Shown here: piece by piece, positions 35,220 through 46,395 of the stretch | How the letters are laid out: each line of letters begins with the position of its first letter | How positions within the stretch are numbered: the first letter of the stretch is position 1 | Assembly (NCBI GenBank): GCA_034620365.1 | Contig: JAQGEQ010000387.1 | Coordinates: forward strand, 1-64,000 | Length of the DNA: 64,000 bases | Reading direction: 5' to 3' | Origin: Pegea sp. RAD2-039 | Taxonomy: Eukaryota; Chordata; Thaliacea; Salpida; Salpidae | Made by a program: the position numbers and the translations under genes | Notes under the pieces: generated by a model | Told to the model about the DNA's origin: nothing | Seen by the model: the letters and a program-made list of their open reading frames with translations, nothing else | Databases searched by the model: none

Positions 35220-35560
35220 TGAATCATTCTGCATATTTGTTTACTGAAGACAGTGTCATTTAGAATTTACGTAACAAAAGAATGACACAAAATATGAAAG
35301 AAAAGATCAAGCTCATTGCATTCTTTTATATCATTGAATACAATAAATCTTGTTGTTAAGTGCAACTGACAGTATCAGTTTTCAAAATTCTCAATATTAT
35401 TTCTACTGTTAAATTCATAGACGGATAAGATTGTAATAAATTATATGCTTTATATAACAACGTGCTTGCCTCGTGTTTGTGAGCTCATTTTATATAATTT
35501 CTTATGGTTCTAACGCAAATCTTAAATTATAATAATGTTTAAGACCTTTTTCACTCAAAC
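35220..35560 (+). repeat. Third family C block
   Basis: Direct copy of the 15720 block (GTGTCATTTAGAATTTA, TTCTTTTATATCATTGAATA, AGTATCAGTTTTCAAAATTC). A LINE fossil separates it from its SINE-like neighbour. Confidence 0.78.
35347..35490 (+). promoter_or_regulatory. Family C unit 3
   Basis: GTTGTTAAGTGCAAC and GTATCAGTTTTCAAAATTC upstream, TATATAACAACGTGC, core CGTGTTTGTGAGCTC (GTTTGTGA at 35475). Confidence 0.63.
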
Positions 35561-35564
35561 TTGA

Positions 35565-36895
35565 TGCTTTGAAAGTAAATATAATTTTTCAGGGAATTAT
35601 GTTTTAGTGTTTTTTTGAGTTTATGTCAGATTTATTTTGTTTTTTGTTTCAAAAATAGTTTTATTTTTCTGAATGTAAGTTTTTTTATCGTTTCAAAAGT
35701 TCAATAGTTTTGAATCAGTGATTTTTAACTGATTGATTTTCTCACATTTGTTAAACGTTTTTAATATAACATCTTAACTTTATTTTTAAAACCATTTCAA
35801 AAATCATGAAACTAAACTAATTTTATTTCTTAATAAAATAATTATATCTAAATTGATAAAATTAAAAACTTTAAAATTCTTACAGATTTAAGAAAATCTG
35901 CAACTAAATATCTAGATACCAAAACAAATTGAATGTTTTTTCTCTGATTTTAATTTATTTTAATAATTTTTCTTTTTAACTTTATCATAAACAAGTTTAT
36001 ATCATATTTTTGATTAAAAATATTTAAATTTAAATTTTTTAATTTAATAAAATTGTTTGATAGAATACAAAAACGATATTTGAATATTTTTAAATTATCT
36101 TTATAATTAGTTTTACTTTAAAATTAAACTTATTTATAAGCTGGATAACAATTTTATTAAAACATTTTTGTTAAGAAGTCTATTTTCTGCTGCATTTTAT
36201 GTCGTTTATTAGTTCATAACTTATGTAAGTCTAAATCAACAAAAATAAAATTGTTTAATCACAGAGATTAACTGTTGAAAAAATATGTTTCAACAAATTT
36301 ATGTCTTAGTTAAAATTTTTCGTAAGATAACGCTTTTGATTAAATAAGAAAATAAAATTAGATTTTAATAAATTCAAAACAAGTGAATCAGTGACTTTTA
36401 ACTGGTTGATATTTTCAGTTTTATTAAATATCCATAATATAACATTTAACTTTATATTTAAAAGCATTTTAAAAATTTTGAAATTAAACTGATTTTAATT
36501 CTTATTAAAATTATAATATTTAAAGTTATAAAATTGAAAATTAATAAAATTATAAAATCATTTTTATAATAAATTTGAAAGAGAAAGCATTTTCTTTATT
36601 AAATTATAGTATTGTAAAATTTTTATTGAAACAATACTACATTAATAAAGTTTAAAATGAATTTAAATTGTTTATACTTTGTAATGTCGACTTTTAAACA
36701 AAAACAATTGAGCTATTGACAAATTATTTATAGAGGCTGACTAAAAATATGAAATAAAAAAGATTTCAAATAAACTTCTATTATTTTTTTGTAGGTAGGT
36801 ACTGAGGATATGTTAAAGATATATTAAAAAAAGTCTTTTAAACTAAGTAAAATAGCAACTCATTTTATCTTTCAGCTTTTTATTTTTAATAGTAA
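35565..36895. other. Non-coding flank of the LINE
   Basis: Holds the 660-bp tandem direct repeat and no family A-F units. It marks the left edge of the array-free island. Confidence 0.5.
35690..36540 (+). repeat. Tandem direct repeat, about 660 bp period
   Basis: 35700-35880 and 36370-36540 share GAATCAGTGA.TTTTAACTG, AATATAACAT..TTAACTTTAT and AAACTAAACTAATTTT-like strings. No promoter-like core is present in either unit. Confidence 0.7.
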
Positions 36896-36924
36896 GTTAT
36901 TTATTTATTTATTTATTTATTACA

Positions 36925-36982
36925 ATAAATGTGAAGGAGGGTGCCTAAAGAGAGCACCTCTCGCTAACACAGATTCTCACAA
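36925..36982 (-). other. LINE 3' terminal hairpin and recognition region
   Basis: On the minus strand the last 57 nt before the AAAT repeats contain a stem GGTGC / GCACC with a short loop and a few extra outer pairs. In CR1/L2-like LINEs such 3' structures are recognised by the reverse transcriptase. The same segment occurs at 30046-30102, 19519-19575 and 41434-41495, and in part at 33107-33129. Confidence 0.75.
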
Positions 36983-37065
36983 TTTAGATTTATTTGACGT
37001 GTAAAGGAAAAAGCATATGGCAATGACGAATTGCACAGAATCATAGTATTGTAAAAGAGAAAAAT

Positions 37066-39805
37066 TCACAGTTTAGAAATGGCAATGTTGGCGATATTAT
37101 AACAATTCAGCTTTTTCTGGAACAGCATAAGTGATTTTGACATGACAATCTCTGATGGCAGATTGTTCCATGTACTGATTGTGCGGTATGAGAAAAAACT
37201 TAATCTGGTTAACGTAGCTGGTGGAGTGGGCTTATTAAGATGTAATTTATGTCTTCTAAGTTGATATAACTTGAGGGAGGGACTAATGGAGAAAAAGTCA
37301 TCAAACTGAAGATCAATTAGGTTGTGAATAATTTTAAAAATCAGAATAAGGTAGTATTTTATTCTTCGGATTTCCAAAGTATCTAGATTGAAGAAGCTGA
37401 GACTATGCTTATAACTCTCGTATTTGATATTAAGTTTCCTGCAAACCAATCTCGTAAATGTTGCATGAACAGATTCGATTTTTCTGATATCACCAACTTG
37501 ATATGGGATCAATGCACTGACATTGTATTCAAGAATAGGGCGTATGTACAGTTTGAAAAGGTTGACGAAAAACCATGGATCTTTAGAATTAAAAGTCTTT
37601 ATGATGAGGTGAACAAGCTTGATAGATTTTCCAAAGATTCTGGAAACATAACTGTGCCATTTGAAGTCAGATGTCAGAGTAATGCCGAGGTCTATGACTG
37701 AGGATACTCGTTCAAGAATAGATCCATTGATGTAGTATTGGTTGCTGAAGTTGGCAGCTGGCTTACGGGAGAATGTTATAACTTCAGACTTTGTTGGCTG
37801 GATTTTAAGTTGCCAATTCGCAGACCAGTTTTCTACAATATTTAGTGCAGTTTGGAGTTTTGAGTGAGAACCAGATAATAGCTTGATGTCGTCTGCATAC
37901 ACAAACACACTGACATTTTCTACTGTTATTAGTCTTCTGATGAGGTCTTCAATGAAAATCAAAAAGAGAAGTGGACCAAGGACGGAACCTCGAGGAACGC
38001 CACTGGTGACTTTACTAGGAGTACATAAAGATCTTTCTACACAGGTTCGTTGGGTTCTACCTGAGAAGAAATCTTTAATCCATTTTAAGATAGAGTTGCT
38101 GATTTTTATGTTTTTCAATACAGTAATGAGCCTGTTGTGTGGAACAGAATCAAAAGCTTTAGCAAAATCAAGGTATATGATGTCACATGGAGTATTACTT
38201 TCGTAATGAGCTGTAAGCTCATTGAAAAAAGTGAGATGTTGAGTCTAAGAAGATCTTTGCTTAACAAAACCATGCTGGACATCAGATATTAGATGATGCT
38301 CCGTCAAATGGCTAGATATATGGTTGTGAATGATATGTTCTTGAGTTCTGCAGATGACCAAAGTCAGCAAAACTGGTCTGTAGTTAAGTGCAGTGTTTCT
38401 GGGACCCTTCTTATAAATTGGAGTAATAATAGCATTCTTCCAAATTAGTGGAAGTCTTCCCCGCTTAAGAGTCATGTTAAAGAGTAACGATAAGGGTAGC
38501 GCTAAAGAAGAAGTGCTTTTTCTTAAAAATAAAGCTGGGATTTGATCTGGGGTGTTGGAAACTGTTGATTTTAGAGAAGAAATAGCCTTAGATACTATAT
38601 CAACTGTTATGTCTAGATCTACCATCTCAGAGATATTTGAAAGGATGTTGGAGTAGGAAATAGTAGGAGTATTGCCATCATTGGTTATAAAAACCTTTTC
38701 AAATTGTTTGTTTAGCAATTCAGCTTTATTCTTTGGTTCCATCACCAGCTGATTAGCGTTATCAAGCAAGGGAGGTAGATGAGATCTCGCCTTAAGCTTG
38801 TGATTAATGAAGCCAAAAAACGTTTTCTTGCTAGGTGAAGATAAGATTGCACTTTCTTTTCCTAAATAGAAGCTATAAACTGATTTCTTGTAGACTAGAC
38901 AAAGATCTTTGTATAGAGGTTTGATGGAAGGATCTGCTTTAGTTTGTTTGTATAAGAGGTTTTTCAAATGCTGTAAATTCCTTAAATATCTTGGTAAGTG
39001 TGGTTTTTGGTTGACTCTATATAAAGGTATAAACTTTATGATTGACTCATTAACAGTGTTAGTAAACCTCGAGTAGATATCATTGATGTCTTCGGTAGAG
39101 TTGAAAAAAGAAATCCAGTCAACACCTTATAAAAACAAATGTTTATACTGTTATAATTTCCATGATAAAAGTTCCGTATGCTTGGAGTTCTAACGTTCGA
39201 GGAAGTTTACAAAGACATCACTCAGATTGGCTAAATTAGTTTTGTCTCCATTCAAATTAAACATTTTTCCATTGAATGCTAAATTTGGGTTATTCCAATC
39301 AATTCTACTAAAATTAAAATCCCCGAGAATATACATCTCAGGACAAACAAGGCTTTTCAGAACCTTCAATAAGGCCTTAATAGTAACCTTAACTTTAGAC
39401 GGTGGTAGGTAGGTACATATAAAGCGGGAAAACTTAGACTTTGTGTAATGAAAATTGAAAGCAATAATCTCAAATCCTGGGCAATCAATGGTATTTATCT
39501 TAATTCTTGAAATCATGGGTGCCAGTGATGTTTTATAGATTACACAAGCACCGCCGCCTCTATCAAACAGTCTATCACAGCGCAAAGCACGAAAAAGATC
39601 ACTGTCGTCCTGAAAGGAGTCAGGATAAAAGGGTTTCAACCAAGTTTCGGTAATGAAAACAAATGTAAAATCTTGAGAAAGCAAAAGAGCTTTCAATTCG
39701 AAAATTTTGTTAACGATTGACCGTGCGTTGAAAAACATACCTAATATAATAGAAAAATTGTCTTTTTGACACTTGTAAGATTTGGTGGTAGGCTTCTGTG
39801 TACTG
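37066..39805 (-). pseudogene. LINE ORF2, endonuclease plus reverse transcriptase, broken by stops
   Basis: The reading frame opens after a TAA near 39805. The endonuclease part (to 39190) shows FFNARS, ITETWL, a GGG turn and LGDFNFSRIDW, with its C-terminal region apparently missing. Between 39190 and about 39125 the frame is lost; a conserved GNYNSIN stretch there reads in another frame, so two compensating indels are likely. The reverse transcriptase then reads in the original frame: NYRP region, QHGF block, an in-frame TAG at 38245-38247, YLDFAKAFDSVPH (motif A), SGVPRGSVLGP, and YADD at about 37899-37888 intact. The C-terminal tail with WNNLPSEIV is typical of CR1/jockey-like elements. 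The frame ends at 37066. Confidence 0.9.
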
Positions 39806-39881
39806 GTATCTTAGGCTGGAAGCATAGTATTAATAATTTTGTGCGAAGAGAGGTTGAATAAGGATGATGTGGGTCCAGTGG

Positions 39882-40876
39882 TTATTTTGCACTTCCGTTT
39901 TTTGAAAAGACCTTCACAATCTTTAAAGCCCATGGTGAACCTCGAACTTTGTATTTGAAATCAGTTGGTTGCTCTTTCTGATTTCGGCTGTACGCCTCGT
40001 TTAGAAGACGCTTATTTTCTAAGCGATCATCTTCACACATATCATATGCTACTCTGACGCCCTGGAACTTTTCTTCCTGCTTAAGCTTATACAGCTTAGC
40101 AAGAAACTTACGTTTGTCCCATCTTTCCTGAAAGGAGACTTTTAACGGTCTTTTATGATTTGATTTTTTTGCCCCGAGTCTGGTTATTGAAACTTTTGAA
40201 GCGTCCACAAAACCAAGGCTTTGAGTGCACATTTGATTAAAAGTCTTGATGTCATCGTCTCTATCAGTCTCAGAGACACCAAAGATGATGACATTGTTTT
40301 CTCTATCCTCCCGGTTCAGAGTAAGTTTTTTGTGCGTGTCAGTAACCTTCTTGGCAAGAAGTTGCACCACGCTAGTATTTTTTAGGATCCAGAATTACCA
40401 ACAACTGAGGCCCATGTGAGAGGCTTCTTTGTGGAGGCATCCAGTTCATCCATAGATTTGGATAAGATAGAAATCTTTTCATTGTTTTTGGCAACATCGT
40501 TGCCAATTTCGGATTTAAATTTGGCCAATTCAGTGGATATGGTGTTGCTGATGTTGGACAATAGACTTTTATTAGTGTTAGACGAGGTAGTTGTTTTGTC
40601 CATAGATCTACATTTAATGCAGGACCAACAAAATCCCACTTGCTGCATTTTATTATTTTCAAATATATCATAAAATTTTTTACTCACATCACTACAAGTA
40701 AGGTGAAACCTAGAGAGGCATTTGATGCAATCTATTGCCAGATCTTCACCAAAGCAAATTTTGTTACAAGCTTGGCAATTGCCATTGCAAGCTTGTTTTG
40801 AAGAACTTGGTTTGCTTGGGTTTTTTGGAGCTTTTGACCGCAAGGTCCTGCCATTTGTATCTACCATAGTTTCCAT
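39882..40876 (-). pseudogene. LINE ORF1, PHD-finger nucleic-acid-binding protein, frameshifted
   Basis: The ATG is at 40876. The first frame (164 codons, to 40382) has a Cys4-His-Cys3 PHD finger: C34, C37, C50, C53, H58, C61, C83 and C86 by residue. A Ser/Thr/Asn-rich linker and a likely helical stretch follow. A frameshift close to 40380 moves the rest into another frame, open to 39882. That part carries ENNVIIFGV and a basic/aromatic region ending in a short Lys-rich tail, matching the conserved C-terminal half of CR1-like ORF1 proteins. No stop interrupts the second frame at the shift, so one small indel explains the break. ORF1 proteins of this kind bind the element RNA. Confidence 0.85.
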
Positions 40877-41312
40877 GATAGATTTTTAGTAACACCCACC
40901 AAAGTATAAAATTTATAAGTCAGATAAATGTATGTGATATGTATGTAAATAAATATATAAATAAATATACCAAGTTAACTAAATACCATAAATAATAATA
41001 AGTAAATATATAAATAAATACACCACAAAAGTTAATCACAACTTATTAGCAGTTATTCAAATAGAGTATATAGAAATTGAAGATGATAAAAAGTCCAAAT
41101 TGATTTCTAATCCAGATATAATCAAAAAAAATATACAAATTATTTACTGAAAACAGTTTTATCAAAGCTTAAAAGTAATATCAGAATAAATTTGTTATTC
41201 TGATAACCTATAACCTTATTCAGAAACCTTATTCAAAAATATTAGCATAATGTTTCGAAACAAGTTTTCGAATTTCTAATCAAAGATTAATTGCTCTAAT
41301 CTAGCATTGCAG

Positions 41313-41382
41313 AAGCTACCAGAATGACACTGAATACAATGATGAACAGCCTATTCCGGCTCCAATTCCATCTTCAAATTAG
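41313..41382 (+). CDS. Possible terminal exon of an unknown plus-strand gene
   Basis: A good acceptor (ATTGCAG ending 41312) is followed by a 70-nt open stretch in one phase, reading SYQNDTEYNDEQ and then PIPAPIPSSN before a TAG. It is much richer in G+C than its surroundings and acidic/proline-rich like a disordered tail. A degenerate LINE/SINE tail lies 50 nt downstream, so it could instead belong to a mobile element body. No upstream exon was found. Confidence 0.22.
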
Positions 41383-41433
41383 GAGTTTTGGATCTACAAA
41401 TCTCGTATAAAATGTTATTTTTCAGAATGTAGT

Positions 41434-41495
41434 TTAAGGAGAGGTGCTCTTTTTATGAAGCCTCTTTTGCGTTTATTGCAATAAATAAAGAAATA
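41434..41495 (+). mobile_element. Degenerate LINE/SINE 3' tail with AAAT-type repeats
   Basis: GGAGAGGTGCTCTTTTTAT followed by GCCTCTTTTGCGTTTATT and AATAAATAAAGAAATAAAT matches the LINE 3' end with decay of the second hairpin arm. The sequence upstream (41300-41430) does not match the resident LINE, so this may be the end of a different element. Confidence 0.6.
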
Positions 41496-41499
41496 AATA

Positions 41500-42185
41500 T
41501 AATTAAAGCATCAGTTAACTTGTGTAATTAAAAATAAAAATAATAACAAAGTTTCCACTCTTTTTTGTTACATCATTTTTTCTGCATGTTTTGTTAACTA
41601 ATTTTATTTCAAAAATCAATTCTTAACCATGATTTTGTTGCTACTAAATAGAGCATTTTTGACTTTATAATATTAAGGACATAATTACTTCTACACCTGA
41701 ACAAAATATTTCTTATCTTGTTAAGCTTTCCATCTATTTTACAAAACTACTTCTTAAACATGTCTTTAATATTTCTTTATCCATTAGTTATGCATATTCT
41801 TATTAAAAAAGTTTTTTTAGGTCCTAATACAGCAAATGAAAAAACTCTCCTAAGCTGACGACGAACTCTTCCTATTTATAGCTTCTGTTTTATTTCAACA
41901 ATAAACAATTTGATAAAATTTTTAATTCCTCATTTACACAAAAATTTATTTTTCTAATGTAAATTAAATTTTTTAGTGCTTATTCAGCCAATCTACAATA
42001 TTCATTTGATTCAACTACTTAAGCTACAAACAAACTTTTAAGCTTGTTAATAAATAATATTAATAATATTATATATATATATTTCTAGAATAGTCTAGAA
42101 ATAAATATTTGTATAAGCTTTTCTCTAGTAAAATTGTACTAATAAGAATATTTATTCGAATATAAATACAATTTTCAATAAAAAA
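41500..42185. other. Between LINE/SINE tail and HP1-like gene; nothing recognised
   Basis: AT-rich, with a short TA microsatellite (42063-42081). Probably intergenic, downstream of the HP1-like gene. Confidence 0.5.
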
Positions 42186-42190
42186 AACTT

Positions 42191-42196
42191 ATTTAT
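42191..42196 (-). terminator. Polyadenylation signal AATAAA of the HP1-like gene
   Basis: AATAAA on the minus strand lies about 62 nt after the HP1-like stop codon and is followed by a T-rich stretch. This is a usual 3' UTR length for a compact gene, but the hexamer is common in sequence this AT-rich. Confidence 0.35.
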
Positions 42197-42257
42197 TCAC
42201 AATTTTTAAAAAAAGTTCCATTTTGATGTTAAACAATAAAAGTTACAATCAAAAGCT

Positions 42258-43072
42258 CTAACCAAAACAAAGTCTTTCTTCATAATATTTGATGACTAAA
42301 TCAGGAAAAAACAACTTTGCTTCTTTGATTGGAACTATATACAAACCATTTGATTCATTGCTGAAGATTATGTAAAAAAATTAAATTTAAAATTTATAAA
42401 AACAATAACAAACCAAGAAAATAGCAAATCAGTGACTGTATTCTTATCCCCAACCATAGATTCAATCTGCTTAGCTGAAAGGTTTTCAGGAAAAACTCTC
42501 CCATTTTCACCTGGTTCATAAACTATAAACTCAGCTTCATCAAGGACAGATTTTAGAGATCTGTAACAAGTTTAGTAAATATGATTTCATTTTATAAAAA
42601 GGAACAATGGTAGATCCATCATTTAAAATCTAGAATATATTAATTATTTATAATATATTCTCAATTTTTACTTTTTATTTATCTTTTTTGTTTTTTCAGA
42701 AAGTTTGCCTGAATTAGATTCTGAGAATTTTTCTTTTTTAGCTTTTTTCAACTTCTTAGATGAATGTTCTTTTTTTGAAGTGTTAGCTGCAAACTAAATG
42801 TAATATATTTAAATAATAACAATTATATACAAAGTAATATAAAAAACTATTAAAATTAAATATTGAAAAATATAATTCTAAAACTTATGATTTGTGAATA
42901 TTTTATAATTTATTAAAAAGAATCAAATATTATTTTTCATCTTAAAATTAATTAGACTAGAAAAATTAAAAAACTATATTAAAATAAAATATACCTTCAA
43001 AAATAAAGTCCTTGGCCTTAAGTTTCTCATAATAAATAGTTAAATTTGTAGAAAGTAACCAAATATTAAAAG
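42258..43072 (-). CDS. HP1-like chromobox protein, C-terminal four exons (partial gene)
   Basis: HP1 proteins bind methylated H3K9 through a chromodomain and dimerise through a chromo shadow domain in heterochromatin. Four minus-strand exons join in phase at all three junctions: 43072-42995, 42786-42672, 42560-42414 and 42360-42258, giving 146 residues and a TAG stop. Exon one gives the end of a chromodomain (FNIW, five residues later NL, then EKLKAKDFIFE). Exon two is a Lys/Ser-rich hinge. Exons three and four give a chromo shadow domain ending PDLVIKYYEERL, which matches the usual PQIVIAFYEERL; 12 of the last 22 residues agree with a typical domain by my alignment. The tryptophan usual in the middle of the domain is replaced by a Cys at the last junction. 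Introns are GT-AG, 208, 111 and 53 nt. The first acceptor (43073) has a poor pyrimidine tract and is the least certain boundary. I did not find the start codon or the chromodomain N-terminal half; they may lie upstream of the repeat blocks or be lost. Confidence 0.72.
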
Positions 43073-43074
43073 CT

Positions 43075-43540
43075 TCATGAAAATTTTATAGAACACTAGT
43101 TGTGACATAAATATTTAATAAACTTAACCAACTAATACTATTTGTACAAATATGGCCTTTTATTATCAAAACAAAATGCATACAAAATGTTTTTTACAAG
43201 TTTAAATTATATATTTATGATTGTTTATATAAACATATCAAATTTTTCACTTTACTATTTTTTTGCAAATAAAAATACTTAATTGTTAATATAGAAAAAA
43301 AAAAAAAATCGAATGTCAAAATTCAGAATATTTCTTCTCTTTAAACTTTTTAAACAAAACTTTAAGTAAAAACGTTTTTATTTAAGTGAATATTAACATT
43401 AAAACGGAAATATATTTAAACAAATTATTTTCAATATATAAACAAGACTTTAAAATTAGAATTCTTTTTGAGGTTCATACAGCACTTTGAAGTAGATATA
43501 GGAGATACATAAAAGTAACAAAAACTTCTTAAGGAGATTT
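43075..43540. other. Upstream of the first recognised HP1-like exon; no exon found
   Basis: Searched on the minus strand for the chromodomain N-terminal half (aromatic residues and a KW-type motif) without success. An open minus-strand stretch at 43559-43440 has no chromodomain features. Confidence 0.4.
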
Positions 43541-44356
43541 CAGGTTCAACAAAAAAGTGATTTATCAGATTGTGATTCTCTTATCATTATTTAAATAGTA
43601 ACTAAAAAAAAAGATTTTAAAGTGATCAAATTCGCTAACCACTGATATCGAATCATATTTTAAAACAAAGATTCCTTGAATCAAATTTAAGATATAAAAA
43701 CTAAAATTTATAGAAAAATATGTATTTCAATATACATCTATATCAACAATAAACAATTTCGATTAAGTTTTTTTTTCAAATAGTTAATTGCTGAAAAGAT
43801 ACAATTAAATTTATATAAAAATTAATATTTTATTTAGATTGTAGAATTGAAAAAAAAACCATTCAGAAAATTTATTTTGATTTTTAATCATTAAGCAGCA
43901 AATTTTGTATTTTTTTGTATCTGGTAATATCTAAATACAAGCTAATATAATCTTTTATGAGACATTATTATTATACTATTATGCATTTGACACAAATAAC
44001 TAATTATATAAATATCCGTTGTTATATAGAATTTATAAAATATAAAAAAATTTAAAATAAAATTACGTAATTAAAATTACACCAGTCCTAAAAGTAAGTT
44101 TTTTATATTTGATTTATCCTAATTGTTAGCCTTGCGAAATATATTTTACATCTACTGTAAACAACTCGTATGTAATATATTTACTTAAATACTTTTTCTT
44201 AATTTCAAATTATGAAACATTCTGGTGAATAACCTACTTTTCGAAGATTATTTACTAAGAAACAGGTCTATTTTTAATCTTTAAGATAGTTTAAAGCAAT
44301 TGACTAAAAAGATTATTTAAGTTTCAGATATTTATTATTTTAGCAAACTTAATCTA

Positions 44357-44372
44357 TCCGCTAGATGGCACA
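44357..44372 (+). promoter_or_regulatory. CTCF-like site
   Basis: TCCGCTAGATGGCACA matches CCRSYAGRKGGCRSY at all but the last position. Confidence 0.52.
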
Positions 44373-44641
44373 AACAGTCAAAACAACTAATTATAATTTT
44401 TGCATTTTAGTAATGAATCAAGCAATAAAACCTAAATTTATTCTAAACTATATGAGATTACAACTTTTAAAACTGTAGAAGCAAAACAGTCATTTCTGAT
44501 ATTTCATCTAATAATAGAAAATAAACAGAATTGCCGAGGTGATATTTCATGATTTCGATTAAATGATAATAAAATCTATGTTTGTCATTTGTTGAAAGAA
44601 AATTTTTCAATTAGTAAAAAATCTGTGATATTACCAATAAC

Positions 44642-44886
44642 ATGTTTACAAACATATTTTGTGCTGAATAATAACTCAAGTTAATAAACTTATTTATTAT
44701 TTACAGTTTCGTTGTAATATACTTTAACTCCAAATTAAAAAGCTTCGTAATCCTTTAAGAAAGATTGAGCTTTATATTATTTTACTTTTCATTTCTTATA
44801 TACGTTGTTGCAATCTGAAGTGTATGGGATCAAGTTCAAATAAAATTAATTTTATAATTTTCTTGATAAGCATTTTGTTGACGAAT
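44642..44886 (+). promoter_or_regulatory. Family A unit 15, with forkhead-like palindrome
   Basis: ATGTTTACAAACAT (44642-44655) 178 bp upstream, CGTTGTAATATACTTTAAC (44710-44728), CTTATATACGTTGTTG, core variant GTGTATGGGATCAAG (44820), TTTTGTTGACGAAT at +54. Confidence 0.65.
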
Positions 44887-45569
44887 ATTGTTCAAATAGA
44901 AAATTTGATTTGAAAGTTAATAAGAAAATTTATTATAAGTATACTATTTTACAAACCAAATTAGTTTAATTTATCTTATAAGGTTTTATTTAGTTTAGAT
45001 TTAAATTTATTTCTACTTCGATGACTAAAATTAAAAATGATCAATCGTACTGACGATAAAAAATTAAATCAAAAACTATGTGACTTTTTGTTTTTAAAAA
45101 TAAAAACACTATAAGACTCTTTTTTATAATAAGATTTTTAATTAATTTCGTTTAATTTTCAAAATAAATTACAAATCATCAAAATAATTTTTGCAGAGAC
45201 TATTAAAGTATTAGATATTTGTTATTAGCCAAAATATTCTATTTGCTAGAGAATGCAAACGATAAAATCAAAAAGTTATAATTAATGGGTTTTTAACTAT
45301 TTTAAAGATTTAATTTAACTTGTTTTCGCTATTCATATTATCAAAATTACATTTGGTTTTAACTTTTGAAAAATATATTCATTAACAGTTACAATTTATT
45401 GTAGTAAATATTTGCTCGAATATTATATATACAATTTATAATTGTTAAATTTGTGTTTATAGTTGCTTTATTACGATTTATTTAATTACGATTAATCGTT
45501 TACACTGAACTAGGAACTTTTGTATTCCTCATAGTTAATTTACAACTTTCTTTAACAAACTTCATGATA

Positions 45570-45870
45570 TTTAATGGTGAAATTAAGTCTAGATTATTTG
45601 ATGATGGGATTTAATTAAGTTTTATTTTAAAGAAAATAGAAACTCTGTATTTCTTACTAATGAAAAATACTTAGTTGATAAACAGATGCAAAAGTGCATC
45701 TTCCAAATATTGCATTTATAAATACTGGATTTGGTATTTCACTGGAAAAGGATTTGTAAATCTTATATATAAACTGCCTAAGACCTTAAGTTTGTGGTTT
45801 CATCGTATATTATGTATACTTTAATCATTTTAAATAAAATTCAAAAAAATAATTACAAAAATTTTTTTAA
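45570..45870 (+). repeat. Direct copy of 2660-2960 (family B block)
   Basis: Partner of the above; here the palindrome is perfect, whereas the earlier copy has one substitution (GAATC for GCATC). Confidence 0.85.
45684..45840 (+). promoter_or_regulatory. Family B unit 6
   Basis: Perfect AGATGCAAAAGTGCATCT (45684-45701), TATATATAAA box (45764), core CCTTAAGTTTGTGGTTTC (GTTTGTGG at 45790). Distance 106 bp. A CTCF-like site lies about 270 bp downstream. Confidence 0.7.
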
Positions 45871-46057
45871 AAGAGTTGAAAAAATATTTACTAAAAAAAT
45901 TTAAACAATTCTTTTTTAACAATAAAATGAAAAAAAAACAATAATATGCTTTGTTGCACGAAACATGCACCAATCTACACATTGTACAATTCATTAAAGT
46001 GGTTCAATAAAATACTAATTAAGTTTTAAATATTTGTTGTTGTAACCAAAATACGAT

Positions 46058-46076
46058 AACTGCTAGGTGGCGCAAA
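46058..46076 (+). promoter_or_regulatory. CTCF-like site
   Basis: AACTGCTAGGTGGCGCAAA, about 270 bp downstream of family B unit 6. Confidence 0.5.
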
Positions 46077-46377
46077 CAACCAAGAAGAGAAAATTATACA
46101 TTTTGGAATAGGTAATTGATAATAAAAATTTTTTGGTAACTATCAAAGCTTACTAATTTTGATGCAACTTTGGTTTTGGGGATATGAATACAAAAATGTC
46201 ACTAAAAAGTGAAAACAGTTTTTGTACATGCAATAAAATAAATAATTTTATTAAATAACATACCACATCAAAGTAAGAAACAAATTATTCATTTCAGAAA
46301 ACATATCAAATCTGTTGTCTCGTAGACGTTAAATACATTAATTTTTAGAAATTTAAAAATTAGTGGCAGGTGTCATC

Positions 46378-46395
46378 GACATTTAGTCGATTCCA
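46378..46395 (+). promoter_or_regulatory. TCGAC palindrome
   Basis: ATCGACATTTAGTCGATT: arms TCGAC / GTCGA with five-base spacer, as at 20079. No GTTTGTGG core at the expected distance. Confidence 0.4.

Larger units (their letters stand above)
36897..40905 (-). mobile_element. CR1/L2-type non-LTR retrotransposon, nearly full length, inactive
   Basis: A two-ORF LINE of about 4 kb. ORF1 has a PHD-type zinc finger and a conserved ENNVIIFGV-type domain. ORF2 has an APE-type endonuclease and a reverse transcriptase. The 3' end is a hairpin (36928-36982) followed by an AAAT-type repeat tail (36897-36927). PHD-bearing ORF1 plus a 3' hairpin and microsatellite tail is typical of CR1/L2-like elements. 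ORF1 is frameshifted and ORF2 has stops and indels, so the copy is dead. The 5' end is uncertain; I place it just upstream of the ORF1 ATG. Base composition is clearly less AT-rich than the flanks. Confidence 0.93.
43545..45180 (+). repeat. Segment inverted at 56380-57990
   Basis: About 1.6 kb in reverse complement with 56380-57990. Anchors: GATATCGAATCATATTTTAA region (43647) with 57905, ATCCGCTAGATGGC (44356) with 57167, and the family A unit at 44642 with that at 56661. Its left edge lies about 470 bp from the first recognised HP1-like exon. Confidence 0.85.

Noticed and set aside
37405-38206. Plus-strand frames of 98 and 107 codons inside the LINE
   Set aside because: They are antisense shadows of the reverse transcriptase reading frame.
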